Assembly: GCA_006538405.1 (NCBI GenBank)
Contig: BJKQ01000004.1
Coordinates: 620,001 to 684,000, forward strand
Reading direction: 5' to 3'
Length of the DNA: 64,000 nt
Origin: Hansfordia pulvinata
Taxonomy: Eukaryota > Ascomycota > Sordariomycetes > Xylariales
The notes under the pieces: model-generated
Told to the model about the DNA's origin: nothing
Seen by the model: only the letters and a program-made list of their open reading frames with translations
Databases searched by the model: none
Shown: positions 19,854-31,967 of the stretch, piece by piece
Position numbering within the stretch: the first letter of the stretch is position 1
Layout of the letters: every line of letters begins with the position of its first letter
Translations under genes and position numbers: made by a program

Positions 19854-22800
19854 AAGGTACACTGGCAACAGGGTGAAAGAGAAAAGGGCAAGGGCAAATG
19901 GGAGAAGCGAAGTGTCTGCGCCTGTAGGATCCCCGACATGTCGATAACATCAGCGTGTGCACTGTGAGTATCGCTCGTAGCTAGCAGCACAGGAAATGGC
20001 TTCGCTTCGTCTGCCATGAATGCCCGCATCTTCGTGAGATTTCATGTACTTCCGTGTCCGATGTCGATCGTTCTCAGGGATGGGTAGAGACGCGGCGACG
20101 GGCATGGAAGCAGCGGAGGCATTCAACTGAGGTGACGAAACCGAGGTAACGATGTGGCTTGCTTTGCCATGGCCGCAGTTTCTCGAGGTCTTCTGTACCG
20201 ATCATTGTCAGGGATGGGCAGAGGGGCGGCGACGGGCCCAGAATCAGCTGCAGGACCTGCTGATGGTGTCAGGCTGTTGGGCAGCGGGCAGCAGCTCTGG
20301 CAAACCCGCTGGGTGCTGCGGTTGCTAAAGAGGCTTAAGGGCAGACGAAGGCGAGGATCTGACGCCTGCGCCGCCTTTCGTTTGGTTCGAAGTTGATGTC
20401 GTGTCACAGGATGGGCTTCGGCTGGCCTGCTGATGGTTGTCGTGCCAAAAGGACGGGAGTTTGGGGGCTTCGGCTGGCCTGCTGGTGATGTCAGGCTGTC
20501 GGGCTATGGATCAGCTGTAACGATAAGGTAGGGATAGTAATGAGGTGGGTAAATGGACGGTATTGATGTTGCAAAACGGAGAGTTCCCTAATCTGCCTGA
20601 TCCCAGGCCAGACTGCCATGATGCCTCGAGTCGCCCCTTCGTAGCTCAGCCCAGGCTTCAGCCAAAGCTGCGGTCAGAAAGACGGCCAGGGATCAGGAAA
20701 GATGGCACTGCCGACCCTGCTGTCAACCTGCTAACACCGCCCTCGGATACCAGCAGCCCATAATGGACTGCATCGTGGGAGTCCTTGGGCCACTTTCGAG
20801 CCTGGCTGGTAAGGGTAGTCATGACATTGAGGAGCTCATAGTCGGCGGTGACATTCTACGTATTGGGCGGACCTGTCGCCAGTTACTGGCACTCCATGTT
20901 GAAAGGTGGGTCACTGACTGCTCTGAGTGACATGGGAATACATGATACAGGGCACGAATGGGTATATAAGGCAGGGCTCCCTCCCACTTCTCTTATAGAA
21001 TTTTGGTAGAATCAAGCTTCCTTCCACACACATTTCAACACTCCACGCTAAGGGACGCCTGGGACGTGCATCTATTGATGGAGCTGACATCGCGGTCGCT
21101 GTCACTGACAAGTGAAAATCCCCATGGCACAGAGCGATCTATGGGACGAAGAGTGGAAGGTATGTTGTCATGTATTAGGTATGTGCTGTTGATATACACG
21201 TACGCCCCGGCTTCCCAGAGATGCTCGTCGCCAGGTTGAAGTCGGTGCCGTGCATCCTCCTCGACAGAGTCGCGCATGTAGGAACGTGACAATAGACCCT
21301 GTTGACCACGGAGAACTCGATATCCTTTTTTTCGAATGTGGTCGAAGTGCTGCCGGGAAGAGTGCTCGAACGCTTGCCAGTGGGATGGACAATTGGCAGC
21401 ACCGAGGAGGAAGAGTGCTCGAACGCTTGTCAGTGGGATGGCAATTGGCAGCGACGAGGCGTTAATGTCGGTGGTTCCTCCGTCGTTGGCGCCTTCGATC
21501 TGCCCCTGCTCGAGTCTCTGAAGGTGGAGGAAGAATGCTCGAACGCTGCCTCTGTAGCCGAATAGCACTGGGCAAGCAATACGCATCTTGCCCATGAGGA
21601 TGTCGATGAGTGTCTTGCCCTGCCACAGATACGTCGTCTTATTGGAAAAGATGAGGGCGGCAATCACACTAATCGGATCGGCCGACTTGGGTTTCTCCGT
21701 CGTTGGCGCCTTCGATCTGCCCCCTTGCAGTATTCGTGGCCACCAGGAGTCTTCCCTAAATCGGCGGCAGGCTTGTTCTCCATGCAGGAGGTACATGGTC
21801 GCTCGGTCGCAGGCTTAGGTCCAGATTGTTGACCTGGGAACTGGCCTGTTGCTGTATAGGTTCAAGCTTCGGTCGCTGGCGAATCTGTCTGATCGGCTGT
21901 CTTCGATTAGTCGTCTTTGAATCGCCAGGTTGAACCCTCCTGGCTGCAAACCTACCAGATGCGGCGCCCGAGCCGACTTCACGCCTGTGATAAAGCGTGA
22001 AGTAAGTGAGCGAAGAAGAATGTGATTATCTTGAGGGGCGAATTTGTTCGTTAAATGATCCGCTTCTGAGATTCTCCATTGCGTGCGAGAGGTCGATTGC
22101 CAGTTAATGATCGTACTGGACCTGACCTGCAGGTATGATACGAGGCGACCGGGTGGATAGGTAGATGAATGGAGATTTCTTGCGGTAGACCATCATGGCA
22201 TACTTGGCATTGCGGGCTTCGAAGTCCAGTCTGCCGAATCTCTCCCTGGGAAGGATTGAATAGAAAATTGAATGAGAATTGAATAAATGGGAGGAAGATT
22301 GGATCCAGGATTCTGGATGGATAGAGGAGATCAAGCACTATCAGATCTGACCGCCCAAGTACGATCGCCGCGATACAGGCCTCTGACCAGGGATGGCGGA
22401 CAGCAGAGTGAGGAGTGGTGCAAGAGGAAGACGACGGAAGAGGGAGGGTCGTGCTTTTATGGCGACTGTTGTTTGTTGCGGCTCGGACTTGTAGGAGGCT
22501 TTGCATGCAGGTCTGTTCGTGTTGAGCATTAGATTAGCATCTGCTGGCCGTGGCGGGTGCGCAAGTCACAGCATCTGCAATGTGGAAACTCTTAGGTATT
22601 GGTAGTTCAGCTTACCTGACGCGTGGGCATCACCAGTGCCTTCCGCAGCGCGGCGATGGCTTTGTGCCTCGCGTGGACAGCCACTTCCGCAGCGCGGCGA
22701 TGGCAGCCGTGCCATCATTGGTGCCTTTTGCTGACGGCCTGAGTGCGGAGCATCGTGAGCCAAGAATCGTGAAGGTGAGGATGAACGTCCATGCGTTGTT

Positions 22801-25114
22801 CTTTGCTGCGGAGACGCGTGAATAACGATCTGAGTCAAGTTAGACTTATGGCTATCTTCAGAGCGTTGAGACGCAGGGCAGAATAGAGCAGCTCAACGCT
22901 TGCACGATCTGCAGTAGTACGACTGTGAGAGGGGTTAGGGGGTCTTACAGGGGCTGAGGCGGAGGATGATGGCGGGACAGACGGCCAATCGATCGCTTGT
23001 CGGTCGGCTTGCTGGGTTGGGGGATAAACTTGCGAAGTGTGTGGGTGTCCATCGGCGTCGCCGTCTACCAAAGCCGGCATTGAGGACAGAAACGTGATAG
23101 CAGGCACTAGGTGTCGGAATAGGCTCTTGAGATGGTAGATTGAAGACGTTCGCCGAGGGGACAAAGCACTGAGTGGCCGGACGACAGATGGGGGAGGCCG
23201 TGAACCCTGCTGCGGTGTCGCCTTTCTCACTGACCTTGTCCCTCGTTGTCTCTTTGGGGCTATGCGTCTCGGCTTTTGTGCGGTTGATATGGCCTTGGCC
23301 TGAGTCTAAGCCGAATGGGCCGCCGTGGGAGGGGATAAAGAGATACAGGTTCAGGCCGCTCTCCATGGGTGAACGCCTCTGAATGGACTGTCGCTAGACG
23401 GGGGGGGTGGCCTCTCTGGATAGAGTGATCAGCGTCAGGTCTGAAAGAGCACGCAGCTGCCGGGTGGGCAGAACACTTAACAAGATCTCAACCCGCTGCA
23501 GTCGCAGTGGGCGCGACTCCGATCCATCGCGGTCCCTCAACAGACACAACAGACCCAGTTGACAACCCCTTCTCTCCCAGGCTACGCCCACTCGGGAAAC
23601 GCACAGTCTGCTTTCGGCATCACCGCCCCAGGAAACGTCCCGGCATGGACCCCTGGCCATGGTCAGAACATGAGTGCCAATACGACAGCAGCTTACAACC
23701 CGGGCCCACAAACGTCCTCCTCGCAGCAGGCTCCGGCTCAGAAGCTGCCGGCAACCCCATCGACCCCGCAGCAGCAGCAGCAGGACGCACAGGATGCCAC
23801 CCAACAGTCTCCAGGGGGCGCCAGGCTCCCAGTCACCGTCTTCGCCATCGTCACCTTCTTCGCCGTCGTCGCCGTCGTCGTCGCCGTCGCCGTCGTCTGA
23901 TGCCGAGTTTACGCTTAGCCCTCGGAAGAGCAGGAAACGCAAACGGACTCGGGCTCGCGCCACCCGCCAGACCAGACAGGCGAACACGCCCGCCTTGCAG
24001 CAGGAGGCGAGGCCACATGCGAGAAAGAGGGCCGCGCCCAAGCCGAAGAACTGAGGAGACTGCACACCAACACCGGCATCACCGAGGCACCTCTGGTCCC
24101 TCATATCTTCTTGCAAGCATCATCTGAGCAGCGGACGCTCTTTGCGGCAGACCCCTGTTGCGTGACAGCAGCGCTAAGCCCTCACGTGAGATTGTCAGCG
24201 AGGTTGTCTGCCTTTAAGGATAGAGTCGATCTTAACGCAAGGAGCCCGTAGCGAGACTGTTGCCAGCCCTGTTGATGGCAGATCTCGAGAACTTACTGAA
24301 TGTGCCGCCCTCTTGCATTGTGCAGGTCCTGGACTTGTAGGCAGGGCATTCGACGGTGCCGAGAATGTGACTGGGCGGACGGATAGATTTCGCGTACGAG
24401 GGAATGTGACTGGGCGGACGGATGGGTGTCGCGTACATGGAACTGGCAAGTCTTGGGTTTGTAAGTACGGACACGGAGCAGGACCACGGGATGTAAAAGC
24501 ATGGCAAGGCAATCGTCACGAATTGGCCAGACCGGGGAAGCTAGAATTGGGCTTGGCTTTGAGCTTTACCATCATCAAATTTTTTGAAAAATGCATCAGG
24601 GCGGCTGCAAGGTGGTGTTGTGAGCCCGACCCATGATCCACGACGGCGATGCGCAGTATTCGGTCGTGCGTGGGGTGTCGATATGAAGCCTTTCGCGATG
24701 GGTTCCATCGGATGCGTCAGAGGAGTGCTAGATGCCTGACTTGGCGGAGTTGGGGCACTAGCCAGGGCCTGGCATGCCCGTGCAGGTGCGCTGTCTTCAG
24801 TTGCAGGTGGTGCCTGCCACCGCAAAGGTACGACCGTACGGATGTATCTAGGTACCTTAGTTCCCACGAGACGCTGGGTGGCGCTGGAGGTTGTCTTGAG
24901 TCTTAAAACTTTTGTCTTTACACCCGCGACATCGAGGGCATGACATCGCCAGGCACAGATCATGGGTCTGAAGTATTGGTAACTCAAACATTCTATATTC
25001 GCTATCTATCTCTCTATGCGGTGAATGTTATCAATAACATCTAAGTGCTTATGTCCCGTCTCTAGTAAACGTCGCGGTGAGGCTCCTGGCCCCCTTGATG
25101 GGATTCCAAGAGCA

Positions 25115-28075
25115 CTAGCAACTCGAATCTGAAGTTTCCTCGAGCTGGCTGAAGAGCTTTCCTAAGTCTAGGACCTTGTCTCCTGGCAGCGGAGGGAAGA
25201 AGAGGGAAAGAGTGTTGAGTTGGACGAGGTAAACGGGGGCGTCGTCGCCCCAGAACTGCTTCTGGTCCAGCGCCCTCTTGTGCTCGGCCTCGCGCTTGGC
25301 AACGTTGGAGGTGGCTTGAGCATTGCCTTGCCGATCTACCCATATGAACTGGCGCCTCAGATATTGAGAGGGTGTGTCCAAGTACGTGGCAGGCCCATAA
25401 ATCTTCATCGAGATGGCGAGTTTGGCCAGGACGTCTTGGATTTCAGGGCGGTCCTTCTCTTCAGCGCCTTCCACGACATATCTGACTTGGTGAGCCTGGT
25501 ACGTATCCGTAGGCGAGGTTCTCCTAGAAATCACCATCAGGTGTATGACGACGCTGTCTTTGAACTTATGGAGCTTTCCAACGATTGAACGAAACTCCTT
25601 GGCCACGGCGTTGCGAAGTGCCATGGCTTTTGGCGACTGGGTACTCACGAGGAACTCGGTCCAGAGTCCCTTGGTTGCTTGTCCTGTTTGTGGGTGAGCT
25701 GTTGCCCCACAGCGTGGTAAAGGGGGTAAATGGTGAAAAAAGGGGGGAGATATCAGGACAGAAGAGCTCCTGAAACAATCAAGAGGAAGCAGATAAAGAA
25801 TCTCGTACCTAAGAACAGGGCCTGCAGTGCTGACGTAATCCCCAGGTTCGTGTAAGCAACCGGGAGTTCGCCCTTCTTTTGCTTGTCCTCACTGAGGCCC
25901 ATCATGACGCCAAACACTAGATATATTGTAAGTATTACCTTTATCTCAAATGGGGAGACTCGACGGACCTATACACGGCGTTATATGGAGCTGGCTATCC
26001 TATTTCGGGTGGTTAGATGATCGTAGAGTCATGAGAATACATGGAAAACTGAAAAAACGAAGAAAAACGAAGAAAAACTGAGAAAATCGAAAAACATCGA
26101 AAAAAATCGAAAACAATTCGGAAATTATTCGGAAAAGTTGGATACAAATCGTTTCGGTCAATAGAAAGTTGATAGAAGTCGATAAGGTCATGAATAATAG
26201 GAATGACCGACTTACAACGATGATGAAGTCCATCGCTTCAGAAACCGAGCCTCCATCATGGTTGGCTCCTTTAACGTCCACCATGGTCGAGAGAGTGTCC
26301 ACAGATATGACTTGGAGGTCATACTGCTGCCGAAGGTCGTCCTCATTTGACAGGACGGGACCTGACCGATCATACTTGTATCCGAACTTCTCTTGGTACT
26401 CCATACGGCAGGTTTCAGCCGTACGCTTGCCAGAAGACAGTTTGGAGTTGCGAAGATGAAAGTCGCCTGTGTCTTGTGCGCAACGCTCTACAGCGCCGTT
26501 TAACGCTGCTAACCTCTGTTGTGTGTAAGTTAATTGATGATGAAATGGCTTTAACAAGGGCAGATGATGAAAATCGGCTGGTAGGGGGCAACTGATGACA
26601 GAACGGCTTTGACAGGGGGCACCAGGCAACAAGGCGGCTTCGATAGCAACTTACCACTATCTCGCGAGTGACCGGGACGAAGTTGCGGAGGTCGTTCTTG
26701 GGCTGGGCCCGCAGGCTCTCCTTCTTGAAAACAAGGCGAGCCAGATTCCATACCCCAAACAAGAATCTCTTCGTTTTGAAGCTAAGCTTTTGCCCATGTA
26801 GCTTCATTATATCGTTGAAGCGGCCCGTAGATGCAAATTTCTTCTGGTGAACCGATTCCCAAACTCCCTAGAAACCAGGGGAAAAACAATTAATTTAATT
26901 CATTTTTTTTTCGACCTTGGACATTTTTTTCTCGTGACTTACCTGGATTAACAGCAATCCCAGAAAGCCGACGTTTAATCCTGTAGCTGCAACGTATTCG
27001 TGAGGTTTTTCTACCCCGTTGAAGCCCGTGTCTTCAAGGCGTTAGTTGGAAAAGAAAAGAAATAAAATAAAATAAAATAAAATAAAAGACGGATTTCTGT
27101 GAGACTGTGGGTGTTCTGGCTTACTTAGCGTGGTAATAAAGAGCAGTAAGAAGTTAGCGAACCACATCCCCATCTGTGAGCCGACCTGGAACATGTCAGC
27201 AAGTTTATAAAAAAAATAAAAAATATTTAAAGGGGGGGGGGGGGGGGGGGGGTTCACCAGCATCAGCTTACCTTGACTATGTCGACCTGCGACTCAACCC
27301 ATTCATTATTAATGTTAAGTAACTTGCTTGCTGAGCGAGCACCCAGCATGAGAATGACCATGAGCATGATAGACGCAATTACTCCGTCTGGATGATAGGT
27401 TAGCTATTTTCCCTCTTTTCTCTTTTTTTTCTTTTTCTTTTCTCTCTCTTTTCTATACAGAAGACATGGGAATGAAGGGATTATGAAGACGTGCCCGTGA
27501 ATGAGTAAGCGTCATGTGTAAAAGCGTATCTGTGAAATGTCAGCGAATAAGTCCGTGTATAAATCATCCAGAGAGGGAAGACGCACCCAAAGCCTGTGAA
27601 ATGTTAGCAAATAAGTCCGTGTGTGAATCATCCAGAAAGGGAGGACGCACCTGCAGCAAAGATCACGTGTAGGATGGTCATTGTCAACTGGACCTTGTCG
27701 ATGCCAGCCCAGGCCGCCTTCGCTTTGGCTTTAAATGGCACATTTTGGATAAACGTGGTGACCTAAAGACCAATCAGTGATCAGGGGAAGAAGCCGGCAC
27801 AACTTTGCGGAGAAACTGACTGCCTGATTCGTCTCTCGATCGTCTACAGTCGGGTTATAACAAGTGTCGTAGCCAGGCTGCAAGGGAATTGGTCCGGTGT
27901 CGTCTCCGCCGTGCGAGTGGCCTCCATGGCGTGCTACCAGGCTTGCGGCTCGGGTCTCGAAGGGGGCGTCAACAGCCTCGCCGGGGGAAGGGTGGGCCTC
28001 AAGGTCGCGTCTCGGCAGAGCGGTAGCTGTGACCAGCAGAAGCAGTAGGGCGACAAGGCCCCGGATAGAATGCAT
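25115..28075 (-). CDS. multi-intron membrane protein of unknown function
   Basis: Ten exons join in phase to 617 residues: 28075-27821, 27762-27651, 27387-27272, 27185-27125, 27031-26943, 26867-26655, 26515-26216, 25999-25969, 25916-25809, 25683-25115. The model is mine from splice signals and phase; the 31-nt eighth exon is the least certain. Residues 1-19 are a signal peptide (MHSIRGLVALLLLLVTATA), followed by HGGHSHGG and a YDTCYNP motif. Three hydrophobic segments follow near residues 108-140 (ILHVIFAADGVIASIMLMVI), 165-181 (MWFANFLLLFITTL) and 194-215 (VGFLGLLLIQGVW). The rest is mostly soluble: a Lys/Arg-rich stretch, KFGYKYDRSGPV, and a C-terminal domain with VVIHLMVISRRTS and QFIWVDRQGN. 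I do not recognise a family. Introns carry simple repeats (G21, TTTTA repeat) and are AT-rich, unlike neighbouring genes. Confidence 0.72.
27059..27087. repeat. (AAAAT)n microsatellite in an intron
   Basis: About five and a half copies of a 5-bp AAAAT unit lie inside the fourth intron of the 617-residue membrane-protein gene (intron 27032-27124). Confidence 0.9.
27232..27252. repeat. G21 homopolymer in an intron
   Basis: A run of 21 G on the plus strand (C on the sense strand) lies within the third intron (27186-27271) of the membrane-protein gene, about 20 bases from the donor site. Confidence 0.95.
27530..27655. repeat. 64-bp tandem duplication inside an intron
   Basis: Two copies with period 64 begin at 27530 and 27594. 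They share CTGTGAAATG, AATAAGTCCGTGT, AATCATCCAGA and GACGCACC. On the sense strand each copy carries a donor-like GTGCGTC and an acceptor-like TTTCACAG. The second intron (27388-27650, 263 nt) thus contains two tandem intron-like modules separated by only 7 nt. Confidence 0.85.
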
Positions 28076-30843
28076 GGTTGGCTGGGCTGTCGAGGCTCGG
28101 ATGTCTCTATACTGTGTTGGAAGTGTGATCAGCAGGGCCAACTGAGAGCCTTGTATATGTATGCAGCTGGCGGCCATCAAGGTATCAGTTGAGCCCATCG
28201 ACGAGTTGCCATCGCGAGGCAGGGGGGCTCCGCTGGGAAGACTCTTCATCGAGTCCCATCTTTCCGACCAGAGCCCCTGCCATCGAGCTGCCCAGGAGTC
28301 TTTCCTTGTCGCATTGCCATGTTTTTCAGAGTTGCGTGTTTCGAGTTCCCAAACTGCTCTTTCGACCTCGTGCATGGCGTCTGCTCAGACCTGACCAAGA
28401 ATCAGTAAAGAGAATCGTGCCTCATTCCCATGGGTGTCACTGTCAAGGTGGGCAAGCATACCTGAGCCTAGACATCAAGGTCGTCACTTGAGCAGCAAGA
28501 CCGGCGCCACCACGCCCTCACCAGTCGCCACCCAAAACCCATACCCATGTAGCTCCTCAATTTTCGCTCTCAGCGAACTCGGATAGCACGCCGCAGTAGG
28601 GACTGGAGTGACCCGCCAGAGCTTTTTTCTCACCTGCCCAAGGCCATGAGAATTCCATCTGCTGCGCCCGTGGTGGTCCGAATTTAGTAAGCCAAGCTGA
28701 AAACCCATTCGAGAGGTTTCCATTCGAGAGGTTTCACTATCGAGACACCTCAGCGGCGGCACACGCGCGCCAGTGAACGCGCTGATGGAACCAGGGATTC
28801 GACGTACCTTCATAAACGGGATCGCGACCGACGAGGCAAACAAGGTATGAGGCTGTCTTGAGGCATCCCCTGGCCATGTTGCCACCGAGTCAGCGCGAAG
28901 CTGCGAACCATGGCTGTTGTACACGCCACCGACCTTGATGGTCCGTGTTGTTTTGAGCGTCTTGCAACGATGGAGAGTGTCATCGAATACACATATTGAT
29001 TGTGTTGTTACTGGTGGCAAGAGTCTGCGCGTTGGGAGACAAACATTCCTACGCGTGGATGGGCCACTGAGCCTGGCGCAGGCATAGACCCACAACCCAG
29101 AAGCACAGGCTTACGAGATGCCTCGAGCCTCGAGCCCGCTTTCAGCGGCCCACTCGCCAACGTGCGGCTCGCTCGAGCCGCATTGAATCTGCCACCTCTG
29201 GAGGACGATCCTTGAAGGCCAATCAGAGCTCTCTTTTAACTACGGATAAGTGAATGCACGCGCAGGTCCGTTCACCCGCAGGCTCTCATGATCCCCGATG
29301 GAACTCATCCACCGTGCCAGTGCCAGTCAAGTAACCATACGCAAGGTCAGGACAGGTAATCAGACGAAAGACAGCACCACCCACCGCGGCTCAGCTGAGC
29401 TTCGCGATTGCAAGCGAGAGCCCCCCGGGGAGACTTGGACATCAAGGTGCCAACTGCCCTTGCTTCGCCACCGGCCGAATTCGCCTCCTGCCCGGGCTCT
29501 AGCGGAGCATGCGGCGCAGGGGCGCGCAAGCAAACATCCATGGATGCTTCAAAGCCACGGACTTCGGACGGGACTCTGGACGTCATCATCATCATCATCA
29601 TCATCATCGGATCCGAAGCTGAAGCCATCAATCCAGGGCTGGGAAGTTTGATGAGTCTGGCTCCCGCCAGGCAAGGCCGCTCGCAATTGGAGGCGCAACC
29701 GGTCGTCGCGGGTTCAGTCGCTGGCATGACATAGCCTGACAACCATCACCAGCTCCCCATTGTCGTCTTCATGACAGCACCCATCCGTCTCGCCGTGCGG
29801 AGCTGAGAGCCCTGATGCTCGAATGGAGACTGGCATGGGTGCCCCAGGAAGGCCGGTGGCGAGGCTGGAAGACTTTTTAACCTCGCGAGCTCGCCACCAA
29901 CCTTGAAGGCCGTTGCGCACATCTCTTCTGGAAGCATTCCATCCAGTGGAGCGTTCTGTCGTATTCGCAAGTCTACCTAATTGATTCCAAAGGTGCAAAG
30001 CCACTAATCTTTACTTGGTAGGCAATCTGCTGTTTCTAGCGCGAGCCTCATCACCGCTTCCGACCGTCAACGTCGATCTCGTCTATTTTCGCCATGATCC
30101 CACCCACGATCTGCCGGGGTCGGCCACTGGGCGTGGCTGCTCGCCAGCAGTGCATACAATCATTCTCCGTTCCCAGAGCTGAGTGGCGGAACAGTTGCTC
30201 TCAGCACAGAGACGCACTGGACCCGATCGAAAGCAACTTCAGCGGCATGGATTGAGTTCCCCTCCATCAGGCCATCCGGGTTGTTTCTACGCCACCCATC
30301 GTGCGAGCACTGCGTGTTATGCTACGTGCGAAGAAAAAGCGAGAGAGCGCCTCGCCACTCGGCTATTGGGTCTTCGCTGCCTGGCTGCGGCGTAGTGCCT
30401 GACCTGTGGGCGACGCACGTCAACCAATCCGCGGCATTCCTCCTTCGTCTCCTGCCTGGTCTCAAGCAGGCATCTCCTCACAATAAAGCCAGGCCAGATC
30501 CACATTCGCGTGCTATCGCCAAAAGACATGGACGAGGAGGCAGGCGCTTGATGGGGCGCAGGTCAATTGTTTCCTCGTAAAGGCTTGGTGGGTAGATTTG
30601 CTGCAAATTGACTTGAGCCATTACTAGGTACTCGTACATTAGCTTCACCAAATCCCACGGAAAACCAAGGCCGGGCGGGGCATTCCGGAACCCCGCGACA
30701 GCTCCCCCACTCGGCTCCGTAGCCCGAGGGGATCGGGTCCCCTTCCGAGTGCTGCCATGGTAGAATGAGTCGGCTCGCTCCAACCTGCCTCCGTCTTTCA
30801 TGCCTCCCACAACTCGACAACGCCGGACTCGCGCAGCGACACA
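28076..30843. other. gene-free region with a CAT microsatellite
   Basis: No recognisable gene. A (CAT)n run of about nine copies is at 29583-29608. A duplicated CATTCGAGAGGTTTC is near 28707-28736. One TACTCGTAC motif lies at 30629, about 215 bp upstream of the cupin gene. Confidence 0.5.
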
Positions 30844-31455
30844 ATGGAGCCGATCAGCTATCACCTCGAGCCCACCGGGCTGGTCCCCAACTCACCCTAC
30901 CCGCTTCTCTACTACCGGAACGCGTTCGAGGTCGGCGACGACGGGAAGGTCGACCCGCAGGCCGTCATGTCGCGGTACTCGGCCCACGGCTGGGAGGCGC
31001 AGTGGGTGGTCAGGTACGGCCCGACGCAGCCGGCGCACTTCCACCCCGAGGCGTACGAAGTCATGGTCGTTCTGGCGGGGCCGGGGCGGATCCGGTTCGG
31101 GGCGGGCGAGGGCGAGTGGGAGCGCGGCGTGGGCATTGTGCTGGACGTCCAGGCCGGCGACGCGTTCGTCATCCCCGCTGGGGTCGCCCACAAGTCGTTC
31201 GACCCGGCGGAAGACTCGCGCTTCGAGGTGCTCTCGGGCAGCACGACGCACGGCATCGAGGCGGCGGTGCGGCGCTCGGATCTGTCGGGGTTCGTGATGT
31301 GCGGCGCGTATCCCCGGGGCTGCGCTTGGAGCTGGGAAGAGTCATGGCCTGAGGAGCGGTTCGAGCGAGTCTGGGGTGTCGAGAGGCCTGAATTGGAGCC
31401 TATCCGTGGAGGCAGGTTGTCGTCGCTGTGGCAGTCCGGCGACACGCGGTCATGA
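30844..31455 (+). CDS. cupin-domain protein
   Basis: An intronless frame of 203 residues. Cupin motif 1 is visible at residues about 59-80: PTQPAHFHPEAYEVMVVLAG, with the metal-binding pair HFH and the following Glu. Motif 2 is GDAFVIPAGVAHKSF with the third His, residues about 102-116. The single conserved beta-barrel is preceded by about 55 residues (SPYPLLYYRNAF) and followed by a Trp/Glu-rich tail (SWEESWPEERFERVWG). Single-domain cupins include dioxygenases, isomerases and auxin-binding-like proteins, so the reaction is unknown. No secretion signal is present, suggesting a cytosolic location. Confidence 0.85.
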   Translation: MEPISYHLEPTGLVPNSPYPLLYYRNAFEVGDDGKVDPQAVMSRYSAHGWEAQWVVRYGPTQPAHFHPEAYEVMVVLAGPGRIRFGAGEGEWERGVGIVLDVQAGDAFVIPAGVAHKSFDPAEDSRFEVLSGSTTHGIEAAVRRSDLSGFVMCGAYPRGCAWSWEESWPEERFERVWGVERPELEPIRGGRLSSLWQSGDTRS

Positions 31456-31967
31456 GCGGTGCGGGGCCCTTCAACTTCTTCTACCACTTCGGTTTCATGT
31501 TGACCTCCCGTCTACATGGACATACATCCGGTTACGTACACCTAATGCTTGTAACGTGCCTATTGCCTGTATCACGTATGTCCAGTATTTGCGCTCCTTC
31601 CAAACTAATGTTAACGCTCGACTGCTCTTTCCTGCATTGCCAATGCTGCCTGCTCACTCCGTGACCGTCCATCTTCTTTTCTATTGCCATTACTTCTTTC
31701 CCTCATCATCAGAAACAGTCCGCCCGGTCGCAAATCTGGGCCCTGCTCTCGCATTCTCCTTACTTAGGTACCTTGTGACCATAATCCGACAAGCAATCCA
31801 TGCCCATGCCCCAAGAACGCGTTCCAACCTCCCTCCAGCAATTCCAATACCCGACTGACACCGACATCGATTCAAACCCTACGGCCGTGTTGCGATCACG
31901 ACATTGAGTCTGCCCGCTGCGCTCCAGCACCACGATTCCAACACACGCAAGACCACGAGCAAGCAAT
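31456..31967. other. convergent intergenic gap
   Basis: This 512-bp spacer lies between the cupin gene and the convergent kinase-like gene. It is pyrimidine-rich around 31660-31710. No feature is supported. Confidence 0.5.

Larger units (their letters stand above)
18690..25114. other. repeat-rich region without a supported gene
   Basis: This 6.4-kb stretch contains several tandem repeats and no gene that I can defend. A 253-codon minus-strand frame (21035-21796) is built largely across internally repeated DNA: the block TCGTTGGCGCCTTCGATCTG occurs at 21483 and 21702, and a segment with GTGCTCGAACGCTTG recurs at 21361, 21416 and, diverged, 21537. A 21-bp direct repeat (CTTCCGCAGCGCGGCGATGGC) occurs twice in 22640-22700. 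A unit of about 40 bp starting GAATGTGACTGGGCGGACGG occurs twice in 24361-24440. Base composition is less GC-rich than the gene blocks, consistent with an old repeat or decayed element, but no transposase or reverse-transcriptase motif was seen. Confidence 0.5.

Noticed and set aside
21035..21796. 253-codon minus-strand frame
   Set aside because: Spans internally repeated DNA with no recognisable domain; kept as part of the repeat-rich region.
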